From positions 3,511,314-3,575,313 of the forward strand of contig CP136068.1 in assembly GCA_032622095.1 (NCBI GenBank): DNA of 64,000 nucleotides, read 5' to 3'. The notes under the pieces are model-generated. The model was not told the origin of the DNA, ran no database searches, and saw nothing but the letters and a program-made list of their open reading frames with translations. Position numbers and translations under genes: made by a program. Every line of letters starts with the position of its first letter. The stretch's first letter is position 1. This document shows, piece after piece, positions 1 through 10,408 of this stretch. The stretch is from Siphonodentalium dalli (taxonomy: Eukaryota; Mollusca; Scaphopoda; Gadilida; Siphonodentaliidae).

Positions 1-204
1 TAGCACTAGCAGGTTAGCCCGCCACTGGCGTGCTTGGTCAGAAACATGACATTTGTAAAATACATTTTTTAACGATTGATTCGTTAATTGAACTGAATGG
101 TCAGAATACAGAATTGAAAACGTGAGGAGTCAACCAATGAGTTAATTCTAACATGACAATTTTTAAGTTTTAAATTAAATATTTAATTTAATTTACCGAG
201 GTTG

Positions 205-2545
205 GTCAGAAAATTCGTACCCGGAGCAAGATACATTCACATACCAAATTTCAAGTCGATAGCTCCACCGGTTTCCGAGATCTCGTCTGCGCATGCGCGA
301 AGCTTGCGTCGCACGGACTCGGCGACCCGATAAAATTCGTACCCGGGGCAAGATACATTCACATACCAAATTTCAAGTCGATAGCTCCACCGGTTTCCGA
401 GATCTCGTCTGCGCATGCGCTGCACGGGCGTCGCACGGAGTCGGCGACCCGATAAAATTTGTATCCGGGGCAAGATACATTCACGTAGCAAATTTTAAGT
501 CGATAGCTCCACCCGTTTGCGAGATAACGCATTCTTTGTTTTTCAATGAGTTAATTCATGGTACCCGTCCTCCCCGTCCTAACTAAACTTCAGAGCGGAC
601 AGTCAATTAATCCCGTCGTGAAATCCCTCTGCATAATATTTCGAGCTCTTAGATCAATTCTGCCTTTTAAGTTTCATTTCGTCCGCGTCCGTATTTCGAA
701 CGCATGGGTCAGTCGTTTAGCCACGTCCATTGGATGGGGTATCGTTTAGCCACGTCCATTGCAATAAAGAGCGTTACTTGTTAAAACCTCCGTATAAGGT
801 ATAGATAAAGAGCGCTGTTGTCTTAACCCCCGCCGTGCCTTTGCGGTGATTTGGGAGTGGATAAAGGGTGCTCAGGGCTTCTCGAAAACCCGACTACGAC
901 GATACACGTGGGATTTTACACTTACATACGGAATTTTATCTCAATCTGTACACGCGTTTTGGATTCTATGAAGTACACACACACGGAAGTCTCAAATTAT
1001 ATAGTACTAGCAGGGTAGCCCGCCACCGGCGGCTTGTCCGAAACATGACATTTTTTGTTTTTCAATGAGTTAATTGTGACATTTGTTTATATTTTTTTTT
1101 AATTTTTAGCTCCACGCGTTTCAATAAGAAAAAATTGTACCCGGTAGCTCCACCCGTTTCCGAGATCTGGTCTGCGCATGCGCGAAGCTGGCGTCGCACG
1201 GGCTCGGCGACCCGATCAAATTTGTACCCGGCCCAAGATACATTCACATAGCAAATTTCAAGTCGATAGCTCCACCCGTTTCCGAGATCTCGTCTGCGCA
1301 TGCGCTGCACGGGCGTCGCATGGGCTCGGCGACCCGATAAAATTTGTACCCGGTGCAAGATACATTCACATAGCAAATTTCAGGTCGATAGCTCCACCCG
1401 TTTCCGAGATCTGCCTTTCTGCACAATATTTCGAGCGATAACACTGCATTGAAATGTCAGACTCCCATCGTGAACCTCAACACGAAGTAAACACGTGTTT
1501 CGAGCGATAACATTGCATTAAAATGACTCCCATCGTGAACCTCAAGACGACGTAAAACACGTGTTGCGTTCTAGGAAATGCACTCAATGCAGATGCTAAT
1601 AACGTTGACTTCGTATATATATATATAATGACGTTATTAACCCCGGCCGTGCCGTTTGAGCTGATTTTTATGACTGGGAGTGGAGTACGGGTGCTCGGAG
1701 CTTCTGGAAAACGCGTGGACGACATCGTACGTGATATTTTACCTTTAGATAGGAAGTTTGAGCTCAATCTGTCCAGCCGTTCCCGTCCTAATGTACTATT
1801 TCGAGCGATAACAATTGTCAGACTCCCATCGTGAACCTCAACACGAAGTAAACACGTGTTTCGAGCGATAACATTGCATTGAAGTCAGACTCCCATCGTG
1901 GACCCCCAAGACGACGTAAACACGTGTTTGTTCCGGTATAACTTTGGAGACTCTGACTTCATATATATATATAATGACGTTATTAACCCCGGCCGTGCCG
2001 TTTGAGCTGATTTCGATGACTGGGAGTGGATAAAGGGTGCTCAGAGCTTCTCGAAAACACGATTACGGCGGTGTCGGTGGGATTTTACACTTACATACGA
2101 AATTTGATCTCAATCTGTACACGCGTTTTGGATTCTATGAAGTACACACACATATACGAAGTCTCAAAATATATAGTATAGACTAGCAGGTTAGCCCGCC
2201 ACTGGCGGGATTCGTCTCATGGCTTTGTTTCAGAAACATGACATTTTTTTAATTTAACCAAATTTCAAGTCGATAGCTCCACCCGTTTCCGAGATCTGGT
2301 CTGCGCATGCGCGAAGCTTGCGTCGCACGGGCTCGGCGACCCGATAAAATTCGTACCCGGGGCAAGATACATTCACATACCAAATTTAAAGTCGATAGCT
2401 CCACCGGTTTCCGAGATCTCGTCTGCGCATGCGCGAAGCTGGCGTCGCACGGACTCGGCGACCCGATAAAATTTGTATCCGGGGCAAGATACATTCACAT
2501 AGCAAATTTCAAGTCGATAGCTCCACCCGTTTGCGAGATAACGCA
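205..2545. repeat. ~120-bp minisatellite monomers in three clusters
   Basis: Monomers read AAGTCGATAGCTCCACC, CGTTTCCGAGATCT, TGCGCATGCGC, GCGTCGCACG, CTCGGCGACCCGATAAAAT, then GGCAAGATACATTCACATA. Two to three copies occur at about 205-530, 1135-1415 and 2262-2545, one cluster per higher-order unit. Spacing is about 118-120 bp (anchor phrases at about 241, 361 and 481). Each complete monomer contains a palindromic TGCGCATGCGC core. The clusters amplify together with the ~1-kb unit, so this is a two-level repeat. Confidence 0.8.
1425..1985. repeat. Internal duplicated block of repeat unit 2
   Basis: A block reading TTTCGAGCGATAAC, ACTCCCATCGTGAACCTCAA, ACACGTGTTTCG occurs at about 1427-1565 and again at about 1798-1935. 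Each is followed by an (AT)n run and the phrase ATGACGTTATTAACCCCGGC (1628 and 1974). This block is absent from the flanking units 1 and 3. No coding potential is recognised. Confidence 0.6.
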
Positions 2546-3059
2546 TTCTTTGTTTTTCAATGAGTTAATTCATGGTACCCGTCCTCCCCGTCCTAAACTT
2601 CAGAGCGGACAATCAATTAATCCCGTCGTGAAATCCCTCTGCATAATATTTCGAGCTCTTAGATCAATTCTGCCTTTTTAGTTGCATTTCGTCCGCATCC
2701 GTATTTCGGACGCATGGGGGTCAGTCGTTTAGCCACGTCCATTGGAATCCGCATCGGACGCATGGGGTATCGTTTAGCCACGTCCATTGCAATAAAGAGC
2801 GTTAATTGTTAAAACCTCCGTATAAGGTATAGATAAAGAGCGTTATTGCCTTAACCCCCGCCGTGCCTTTGCGGTGATTTGGGAGTGGATAAAGGGTGCT
2901 CAGAGCTTCTCGAAAACACGACTACGCCGGTGTCGGTGGGATTTTACACTTACATAGGAAGTTTGATCTCAATCTGTACACGCGTTTTGGATTCTATGAA
3001 GTACACACACACACATATACGAAGTCTCAAAATATATAGTATAGACTAGAAGGTGACCC

Positions 3060-3605
3060 GACTTCGTCCGGGGTTTGACCTTGAATTGTCTATTTTGAAG
3101 GCCAAGGTCAAGTGGGGTCACGATTTGACCCGTCCAAAACACTGCCCGAACAAAAGTACCCGACAAAAGTACCTGTCGAAATCCATCCGGTTTTACCCGA
3201 TTTGACCTTGAATTGACCATTTTGAAGGTCAAGGTCAGGTGGGGTCCAACACCCCAAAAATGGTGGAAATCGGCCCAGCGGATATCGGTAAATCGGCTCA
3301 GCGGATACCGAGATACCCTATGCATCAAATTTCGTCTGTAAAAATCCGCCAGTTTAACCCGATTTGATTTCCACTGAAGTATATAAACGCGCCTCATATA
3401 CACACACGCTCATTAATTATCAAGTTTCAACGTAAAGATAAATTACCATCGGTGCCCGAGATATCGCTCAAATTAATTTCGTCCGTAAAAATCCGCCAGA
3501 TTTGATTTCCACTGAAGTATATAAACGCGCCTCATATACACACACTCATTAATTATCAAGTTTCAACGTAAAGCTAAATTACCATCGGTGCCCGAGATAT
3601 CGCCA
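3060..3605. repeat. AAGGTCA-rich repeat and 138-bp tandem duplication
   Basis: Positions 3060-3260 repeat phrases such as TTTGACCTTGAATTG and CCAAGGTCAAGTGGGGTC two to three times. From 3361 a 138-bp unit starts (GATTTGATTTCCACTGAAG) and restarts at 3499, the second copy breaking off near 3605. The unit contains a TATATAAACGC box and an ACACAC stretch. It is likely decayed interspersed-repeat material; no gene is seen. Confidence 0.6.
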
Positions 3606-3928
3606 AGACGTCTGAAACAGTCAAATGCTTCGGCCGGGTGAGAGTTAACGTGATCTAACTGTATGACCTCTAACGACGTCATAGAAGTTACGCATTGTTT
3701 TTATCCTGATAAAAGATCGTACTACTTCTCCTTAATAATTGAGGCAGATAACTAAAACGGATACATACATATTATATATTGTTGGAAAGATGAAGCCACA
3801 CAGATTCTAACCGTGCAAATTATATGACTGGCAATTTATTATTCGCGCTATATCGAATCGATTTGTGAGCACCGAACTGAAATATATTAGCGCAAAACGG
3901 CGTAAAAACAGATTTGACCTCGGCACGT
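3606..3928. other. No recognised feature
   Basis: About 320 bases of AT-rich sequence without a supported gene, between the 138-bp duplication and the MULE-like element. Its right end (TTTGACCTCGGCACG) resembles sequence just right of the MULE (TTGACCTCGCACGG at about 6696), so the MULE probably landed in a repeat that continues on its other side. Confidence 0.4.
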
Positions 3929-4692
3929 GAAAAGTTGGGAGCTCATAAAAGCCGAACACAACCGAACACAACCGAACATAACCGAACACAAGTCCAAATA
4001 ATGGGAAATTTCACAAATAAAGTTCATAGGCATGTGTATTCATGTTCACACTATTACTATACGAAGTTTGGTGGAGTTTGGTCCAATAATAAGTGTTTTA
4101 TTCGATATGTTGTAAAACGCGTTTAGTGTTCGGCATAGAAAAGCCGAACACAAGCTTATAGTTCGACACTCAGTCACCGTTAATTAATTAACACATAGAT
4201 GTGGCGTTAGCTGGCGTTTGAGATATATATAACTCTATATACAGTCTACTAAATATACGACCACCTTGTAACGTTGATAGGCATATGTATTCACGTTCAA
4301 ACTATCACTATACGAAGTTTGGTGGAGTTTGGTTCAATAATGAGTGTTTTGTTAGATGTTTTGTATAACGCGTTTGTGTTCGGCATAGAAAAGCCGAACA
4401 CAAACTTCTGTCTCATGGATTAGTTTATCCGCTGATAGGTGATAATTCATATCTGCCAGATGGGATTTGGCAGGCTTTATTCGCGAGAAAAACGTGTTGT
4501 CCATTTTCGTCTTCATTCTCACTAAAATGTTACCCCCCCCCCTACTCCCCGTTATTATTACAAGTCCATTCGTACAATATGGAAGTTTAGATGGATCATA
4601 GTGGACACATGGGAACATATCATAGTATATGTTCAATGTACAATATACTATACAATATACTATATATACTACTATACAATCATGAATTCCAG

Positions 4693-5096
4693 CGTGACGG
4701 AATCACCAAATTTTACGGAATTTCACTTTTCTGTGGCCTATAAAATCTAAAATTATGACCAGTAGGGTACCGCTTAAAATAAAAAACATTGTACATACTA
4801 TACAAAGTTGTTTGATTATATACAACTATATGTGTATTTAAGTATCATCTCACTCTGGGTCAAATTGTGTCCGTGACGGAATCACCAAAAAAGTGCCATC
4901 AATATGAGGGTAGGTCCGTACTATTGAAGAACCCTGCTCATTCAGCCAAGCTGACCCAGAAAAAGTTCCCAATTAGTAAAGTAGATACATTATACTTGCA
5001 GAAAAAAGCCGCATTGTCACACACTTATGTGTATATTACTAGTTAACTCGGTTTGTTCGCCGTGACGGAATCACACAACGGGCGTGACGGAATCAC
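4693..5096. repeat. GTGACGGAATCAC motif cluster
   Basis: The 13-mer GTGACGGAATCAC, with dyad ends GTGA/TCAC, occurs at about 4694, 4872, 5060 and 5083 inside the MULE-like element. The first, second and fourth are followed by C. The surrounding sequence of each is different, so these are not ordinary tandem duplicates. Function unknown; transposase or host-factor binding sites are one possibility. Confidence 0.6.
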
Positions 5097-5754
5097 CGTG
5101 CGATTTTTTTAGGTATAGTTTTTTGTGTAACAAATGCGGACATTGTCATAAAAGCATAAAACTTGGCACAGTTGTATATTAGGTCCCACGTATTATTTTC
5201 AGATATGGGGGCAATCACGAAAATACTTTCCATGGCAACGGTTGCTATGCAACTGTTTTTACCTTAAAAACGGGTTGTTGGTAGGGGTTAAACCGTCATT
5301 TTACTAAAATATATGTGCAAAAAGGGGAATCTATGATAATTGAGGCAGATTGTGATATGGGAAATGTGACAAAAATAACATTTCCACACATGCCCCACTA
5401 TTAACCTAGAATGACCATTGAGCTGCTTGAAAATGATATTTTGGTTCATTTGACCTTATTTGGCAAAACATGAAAATATGCGTTGACTGCGCATGCGCGC
5501 ATCATTGATCCCCAGTCACACAATATCTGGTGTTTAAGAGATTGTATAGTGAGGGCAATGACCATTCCAAAATATATTCATTATATAGTAATAATGAAAT
5601 ACAGAAGAAGCAACAACATTCCCCGATGACATGACAATGATGCAAATACCCATTATCGGTATCCATGGCCGCCTTTTCGTGGAATTCATGAATGCATGAG
5701 TCAGTGGTATAAAACACATGTAGTGTTAAACATACAAATATACTATACAATATA

Positions 5755-6329
5755 TTATATACACTTATATACAATGCATGAGTCAGGAGTATAAATCACA
5801 CGTAGCTTAAAACATGTCTTTACTCTTTTAGTCTGACATGGCTTTTTGGCAATAGCCGCGGTTTTCTGTATCGTCAAACGTCCGTCAGTCGAAATTTGTA
5901 ATTTTGCCGAAGATTCTGGAAGATATGATATTAGTCGGTTAAATCTTCTGTCGCGTTGGTCAGCCATGTCTGATTTTTCACTCTTAGAGCAGTTGAATGT
6001 TTTGCTAAGTCATAGTTTCCACAGCCATGCAATGCTCCTCGAATATCTCGCATCTGATCATCAACTATTTCAGAAAGATTTTCCGTCAAGTCTGTCAGTC
6101 GAAGAACTTTCCAGTTGTTTTCTAGTTTTATAATATTATTTAGACTTTCACAATTATTATTTGTCCACAATTTAGGAATGGAAGAATTTTTCTGACGAGC
6201 ATTAAAAACTTTAAGTTTTAACCTTTCCATGAAGTTAATTAAATATTTATTTATTAAATATTTCATGACGGGGCCTATCAAAGGCATGTTGTTTCTATAA
6301 TAGTAGGCGCCACCAAACACTGATTGCAA
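5755..6329 (-). pseudogene. MULE transposase C-terminal remnant (frameshifted)
   Basis: Two overlapping minus-strand frames (6329-5931, then 5967-5755) encode consecutive parts of one protein. The first has a TNNNCESLNNIIK stretch followed by a helical region ending in ALHGCGNYDLA. The second begins with RRFNRLISYLP and has a basic tail (IAKKPCQTKRVK). This matches, as I recall the family, the C-terminal region of MULE-type transposases found in invertebrate genomes. The reading frame shifts near 5931-5967, and the zinc-binding and DDE catalytic parts are missing because the inverted arm begins almost at once upstream. It is therefore a dead fragment. The family call is from recognition, not alignment. 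Confidence 0.55.
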
Positions 6330-6698
6330 CTAACTGTCAAAACACTGAACTACCATAGGTGAGAGACCGCCACCAACAACAATTAAAGCCTTTCGGCTTA
6401 GTGACCATATGTCAGATATTAATTATCACCTAGCTAGACAACCGTTAGACTAATCCACGACAGAAGTTAAATTTGTGTTCGGCTTTTCTATGCCGAACAC
6501 AGAACGCGTTTTACAAAATATCGAATAAAACACTTATTATTGGCCCGAACTCCACCAAACTTCGTATAGTAATAGTGTGAACATGAATACACATGCCTAT
6601 CAACTTTATTCGTTACATTTCCCATTATTTGGACTTGTGTTCGGTTATGTTCGGTTGTGTTCGGTTGTGTTCGGCTTTTATACGTACCGGAAAAGTTG

Positions 6699-6808
6699 AC
6701 CTCGCACGGACAAATAAATATGCCTATGTTCGTCGCCGGCCGAAAATACCCTAAAATACCAAATTTCATCGAAATTGGCTTAGTCGTTTTCGAGTCCATC
6801 GATTACAG

Positions 6809-6839
<31 letters not shown>

Positions 6840-6863
6840 TCTTGCAAAATATATAATAGATAG
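6699..6863 (+). repeat. RTE/SINE-like 3' tail with (AC)n
   Basis: The sequence AAATTTCATCGAAATTGGCT, then AGTCGTTTTCGAG, is followed by an (AC)n run at 6809-6837 and an A/T-rich end. This order is like the 3' ends of RTE-clade non-LTR elements and derived SINEs. No ORF is present; it appears to be a truncated insertion. Confidence 0.5.
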
Positions 6864-7910
6864 ACAATAACGTACTTCGAGCGATGCATCCAGTCACAAA
6901 TTAACAAAAAAACAAAACGGGGCCATTTCGAATAGAATTTATAGTTTGTTAATGACAGCTAAAATACGAAATTATTAAAGAGCGTTTTAAAATCCGTATA
7001 TGGTATATAATAATCATATGTATACATGCACCTGACAAATGAGGTTTATATCACCATTCGACACGAAAATTGGACATTTAGACATAACTTTCATTTTCGT
7101 CCGACACTCTGGCAAAGTCCGAGGTGTGAAGCGCGAATTAATTGCCGGTGGTGTCGACTGTCTAGGGGTTAATTATTTCGATATATTCCGAGAGGACTAT
7201 GTTTACTCTATATTCTTTGAAAAAACAAATTGGTGTAAACAATTACTAAAGAACTATTTTTGATTGGGCGTTTTCTGACACTGCAAACATTGGGTGGTTA
7301 CCGCAGTTCTATGAATTTCCCGACTTCGACTATTTTGTCTTATACAATAAAAAAAAATACAATGAGCTACTGAAAATGTTTTTAACATTCTGGAAGAAGT
7401 ATATGTCCCTGTGGAAGAAGTATATGTCCCTGATGTATGTTTAAATTTTCAAGTAAAAACTACGAAAAATAACATAGTTATAACTAGTTTTATAGACCCG
7501 CTCTAAATCTCACACATACAGTACATACATGCGTTCTCCAACACGTGGTAAAGTTTGTCCGAAAATCTATTTTTAGCATATGATATCATTATTCGTGACG
7601 TACCCGGGAGCTCAATGCGTACAAGCGCTATTGTCTGCAAGTATGCAAACTGATTTCTCCTATCTTAGTGACTTGACCTGTAGAGTCATCGAGACTTGTC
7701 TGGATGTCGAAATCCAAAATTTCATTTCGGTTGTGCTATAAATTAGGCATGTCATATACATGAGGCTGTTGTGAAAAAAACTAAATGGACAATTTATACT
7801 TTTTGTGGCTGCATTATTCCCAAAAAAATTATGATTCATGTTGCTTCGAAATACAATTGAGGTTCAGATTTAGGCAAATTTGACCCAAAAATCAACTAAA
7901 ATAAGGGTGG
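6864..7910. other. Unassigned sequence with a 21-bp tandem duplication
   Basis: No gene is supported here. The 21-mer starting TGGAAGAAGTATATGTCCC occurs twice in immediate tandem at 7391-7411 and 7412-7432. A 74-aa ORF at 7039-7263 (+) matches nothing I recognise and has no flanking gene signals. Confidence 0.4.
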
Positions 7911-9126
7911 AACGAGAGGCCGATCACGATCGGCAGATGTTAACCCATCCCTTGGCAATAAAAATTTAATATGATCGGATAAATGAGAGTTTTGGTGTTC
8001 AATTATAGAGTATACTGTTATGTACTATTATAGACAAATGTACATAACACAAATTATTGGAATTTATGGGTCACTGGCATTTATATAAGAGAATGCACTG
8101 GTACAGAATCTGTAATGCTAAACCGCCACAGCCAGCAAGCCCATGGGTTAAATGTGTAGGTGTGACCTGGACATGGAATACTTTGTTAAGAGAGTCCAAT
8201 TTAAGTTTACAATAATAATGTGTCCTAGTATACAGATAAGCAACCTCACCACTGACCCATTAATATCAATTATATAGCAGCACAGATGTCCATGTCTACT
8301 GTTAATAGCATGGGATGTTTATTGTTGAATCTTTATTTTAAATTAGATGCCATAGTGTCTATGTATCAGATTATTTGCACATTGGCATAAGTCCAAAGGC
8401 AATTGGTGAATTGGATTTAATGTTGCTCCAAACAGATTTACCAGTACATAATACAAGATTTTGGACCGATTTAATCAAATTTGGTGTGGGGATTCGGGGG
8501 TACCCTTGGCAGAGTTATAATGGTGTTAGTTTTTCAATTTTTTTTAACTTATTAAAAAAAATTAAAGGGATACATTGGAAATCTTTTTATCATAATCATC
8601 AATATCTAAATAAAAACAAAAGACAATGTCAATGACATTTTGTTTATTATTATTATAAAAGTTAAAAATAAATTTAAAAAAAAATCGATTCAATTTTTCA
8701 ATTTTTTTTCGAAAAAGGGTCATAACTCCTTTAAAATTAATCCGATCAAACCCATATTCGAACTCGATCTGTATTTTGGGCTGTGAAACTCACATACCAA
8801 ATTTGGTTCCAAACAGATAAAAAATGTTTGAGTTATGGCAGAATGCGTGAATTCTAAGTTGAAAAAGGGCCATAACTCTGTAACAAAATCTCGGATCAAA
8901 CCCAAATTCGAACTCGATCTGTATTTTGGGCTGAAAAACCCATATACAAAATTTGGTTTCGATCGGATAGAAAATGTTTGAGTTATCGCATTACTCGTAA
9001 AGTGTCTACGGACAGACAGACAGACAGACGGACAGACAGACAGACAGACAGACGGACGAACGACGAGTGGTCAATCCGGGCAACGACACTATGTTTACCA
9101 TACTATGGTATGGGTAAACATAAAAA
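7911..9126 (+). mobile_element. Repeat family A, copy 1 (non-autonomous, hairpin at both ends)
   Basis: It begins AACGAGAGGCCGATCACGAT, which contains the dyad GCCGATC/GATCGGC. It ends with CCATACTATGGTATGG inside a larger dyad ATGTTTACC/GGTAAACAT and then TAAAAA. The same two ends bound the copy at 22084-24006, which defines the family. The 3' third has ~152-bp monomers (starting about 8709 and 8861) with the phrases CATAACTC, ATTCGAACTCGATCTGTATT and TTTGAGTTAT, then a (GACA/GACG)n run at about 9009-9060. No transposase or reverse transcriptase is visible. Orientation is set arbitrarily with the GACA run at the right. Confidence 0.7.
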
Positions 9127-9330
9127 GGCATTCAAAGGCATGTATTCAAGCCCACATGAACCCTGAACCAGACCATACTCACACGTTTGCATATATCCAC
9201 GTACCCCACCCCCATCTTGGGCCTAGATTGTTTCCAACTTGTACATCACAGGCCTGAATATATAGTTAAGGTTCTACCAGGTGTAAAAAAAAAGTTTTCA
9301 ATCTGAACATTGAAAATTGAAAATTGCAGT

Positions 9331-9695
9331 CATAGCACCTGGACCAGTTTCAAGTTTTCCAAAAAGTTACAGCAAAGGTCTTGTATTGTGTAAATTAAAT
9401 TATTTTCATTTCGAACATTTCACCAATGAATAAAATGTAGGCTGCAGGGTATGCAGATAGCTTCAAATTTTAAATCCAGGATGGCTACCGGCAGCCATAT
9501 TTTATAACAAATTTCATAAATAATCGATGGCTCCAATCTAGAGGTCACCCCGAAGATCCAAACAAAGTTTGGTGATGATCAGGGTGGCAGCCATGTTTTT
9601 TTTGAAAATCGTTCAAATTTGATAGCTCCGATCTGGAGTTTATCCAAAACATGCCTGTAAATTTTCAAAACAGTTCTCCAACAAGAGGTACTAGG
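9331..9695. repeat. Family D minisatellite repeat, left fragment
   Basis: Positions 9331-9560 are nearly identical to 17190-17420, from ATAGCACCTGGACCAGTTTC through GAGGTCACCCCGAAGATC. The family carries GGATGGCT...GGCAGCCAT phrases followed by a GATGGCTCC(A/G)ATCT phrase. This left fragment is separated from the rest of the family (16228-18430) by family E and the long-TIR transposon, which suggests nested insertion. The short stretch before it (9127-9330) holds nothing recognisable. Confidence 0.65.
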
Positions 9696-10408
9696 CATAT
9701 ATAACTGATCCACAAAAATACGGGATTTGCAATCGTTACCCACCAAAGCTCACGCTATCATCTGGAAACCCAAAAAAACAAGAGAAAAATTGAATTTTCT
9801 AAGTAAAAAAAGGGCCATAACTCTGGTGAAAATCAGTGGACGAAACCCGCGCTATGCATGTAGCTGTTCCCCCATGCTGCTCTATCACCATACCAAATAT
9901 CAGCTAAATATGCCAAGCGGTTGCTGAACAATAATGCTAAATGTTTGTACGGGCCGGACAAAATTCAAATTTTCTAAGTTCAAAAAAGGGCCATTACTCT
10001 GGCAAAAATCATCAGATCATACCCAAATTCGCACTTGACATGTATTTTCATATAACTGATCCACAAAAATACGGGATTTGCAATCGTACCACCAAAGCTC
10101 ACGCTATCATCTGGAAACCAAAAAAAACAAGAACAAAATTGAATTTTCTAAGTAAAAAAAGGGCCATAACTCTGGTAAAAATGGGTGGACGAAATCCGCG
10201 CTATGCATGTAGGTGTTCCCCCATGCTGCTCTATCACCATACCAAATATCAGCTAAATCTGCCCAGCGGTTGCTGAACAATAATGCAAAATGTTTGTAAG
10301 GACGGACAAAATTGAATTTTCTAAATAAAAAAAAAGGCCATAACTCTGGTGAAAATGGGTGGACGAAACCTGCACTATGCATGTAGCTGTTCCCCCATGC
10401 TGCTCTAT
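9696..10408. repeat. Family E tandem repeat, left part (interrupted)
   Basis: Units share ATAACTGATCCACAAAAATA, CAAAGCTCACGCTATCATCT, AAAAAAGGGCCATAACTCTG, TATGCATGTAG and CCCCCATGCTGCTCTATCAC. Complete units start at about 9698 and 10051; a third is cut at 10408 within GCTCTAT by transposon TIR-1. The repeat resumes at 16100 with TATCACCATACC, so the uninterrupted phrase at 9883 and 10230 gives the pre-insertion site. The ORFs here are antisense or sense shadows of the repeat. Confidence 0.8.

Larger units (their letters stand above)
6..3045. repeat. Three tandem ~1-kb higher-order repeat units
   Basis: Three units begin with the same phrase (CTAGCAGG[T/G]TAGCCCGCCA) at 6, 1007 and 2183. 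Each ends in a CACACA run plus a segment like TCTCAAAATATATAGTA just before the next start. A fourth start at 3046 diverges after a few bases, ending the array. Units 1 and 3 are alike throughout; unit 2 (about 1175 bp) is longer because it carries an extra block at about 1425-1985. The (AC)n plus A/T-rich tail resembles the 3' end of RTE-type non-LTR elements or their SINEs, but no reverse transcriptase ORF is present, so that assignment is inference. Short ORFs here are products of the repeat and carry no recognisable domain. Confidence 0.75.
3938..6689 (-). mobile_element. MULE-like DNA transposon, decayed, with long complex TIRs
   Basis: The segment 3949-4155 reappears inverted at about 6475-6680. 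Shared landmarks are the CCGAACACAACCGAACACAA repeats, TACGAAGTTTGGTGGAGTTTG, and a hairpin GTGTTCGGC / GCCGAACAC. The left side carries a second partial TIR copy (about 4260-4460), whose inner end (ACTTCTGTC...GGTGATAATT) matches the inverse of 6400-6475. The 9-mer GAAAAGTTG occurs at 3929-3937 and 6690-6698, directly outside the inverted arms. A 9-bp target duplication and long TIRs are classic for Mutator-like elements, and the transposase remnant between the arms agrees. At 2.75 kb and with only a broken C-terminal fragment, it cannot be autonomous. Confidence 0.7.

Noticed and set aside
3060-3260. AGGTCA/TGACCT half-sites as nuclear receptor elements
   Set aside because: They are part of a degenerate repeat whose phrase naturally includes AAGGTCA; spacing is irregular and there is no gene nearby.
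3951-3990. CCGAACACAA repeats as telomere-like sequence
   Set aside because: Only about four units, and they belong to the MULE terminal repeat; metazoan telomeres are normally TTAGGG.
7911-9126. Repeat A as a Helitron
   Set aside because: It has a 3' hairpin but no 5' TC and no 3' CTRR end, and no A|T insertion context.
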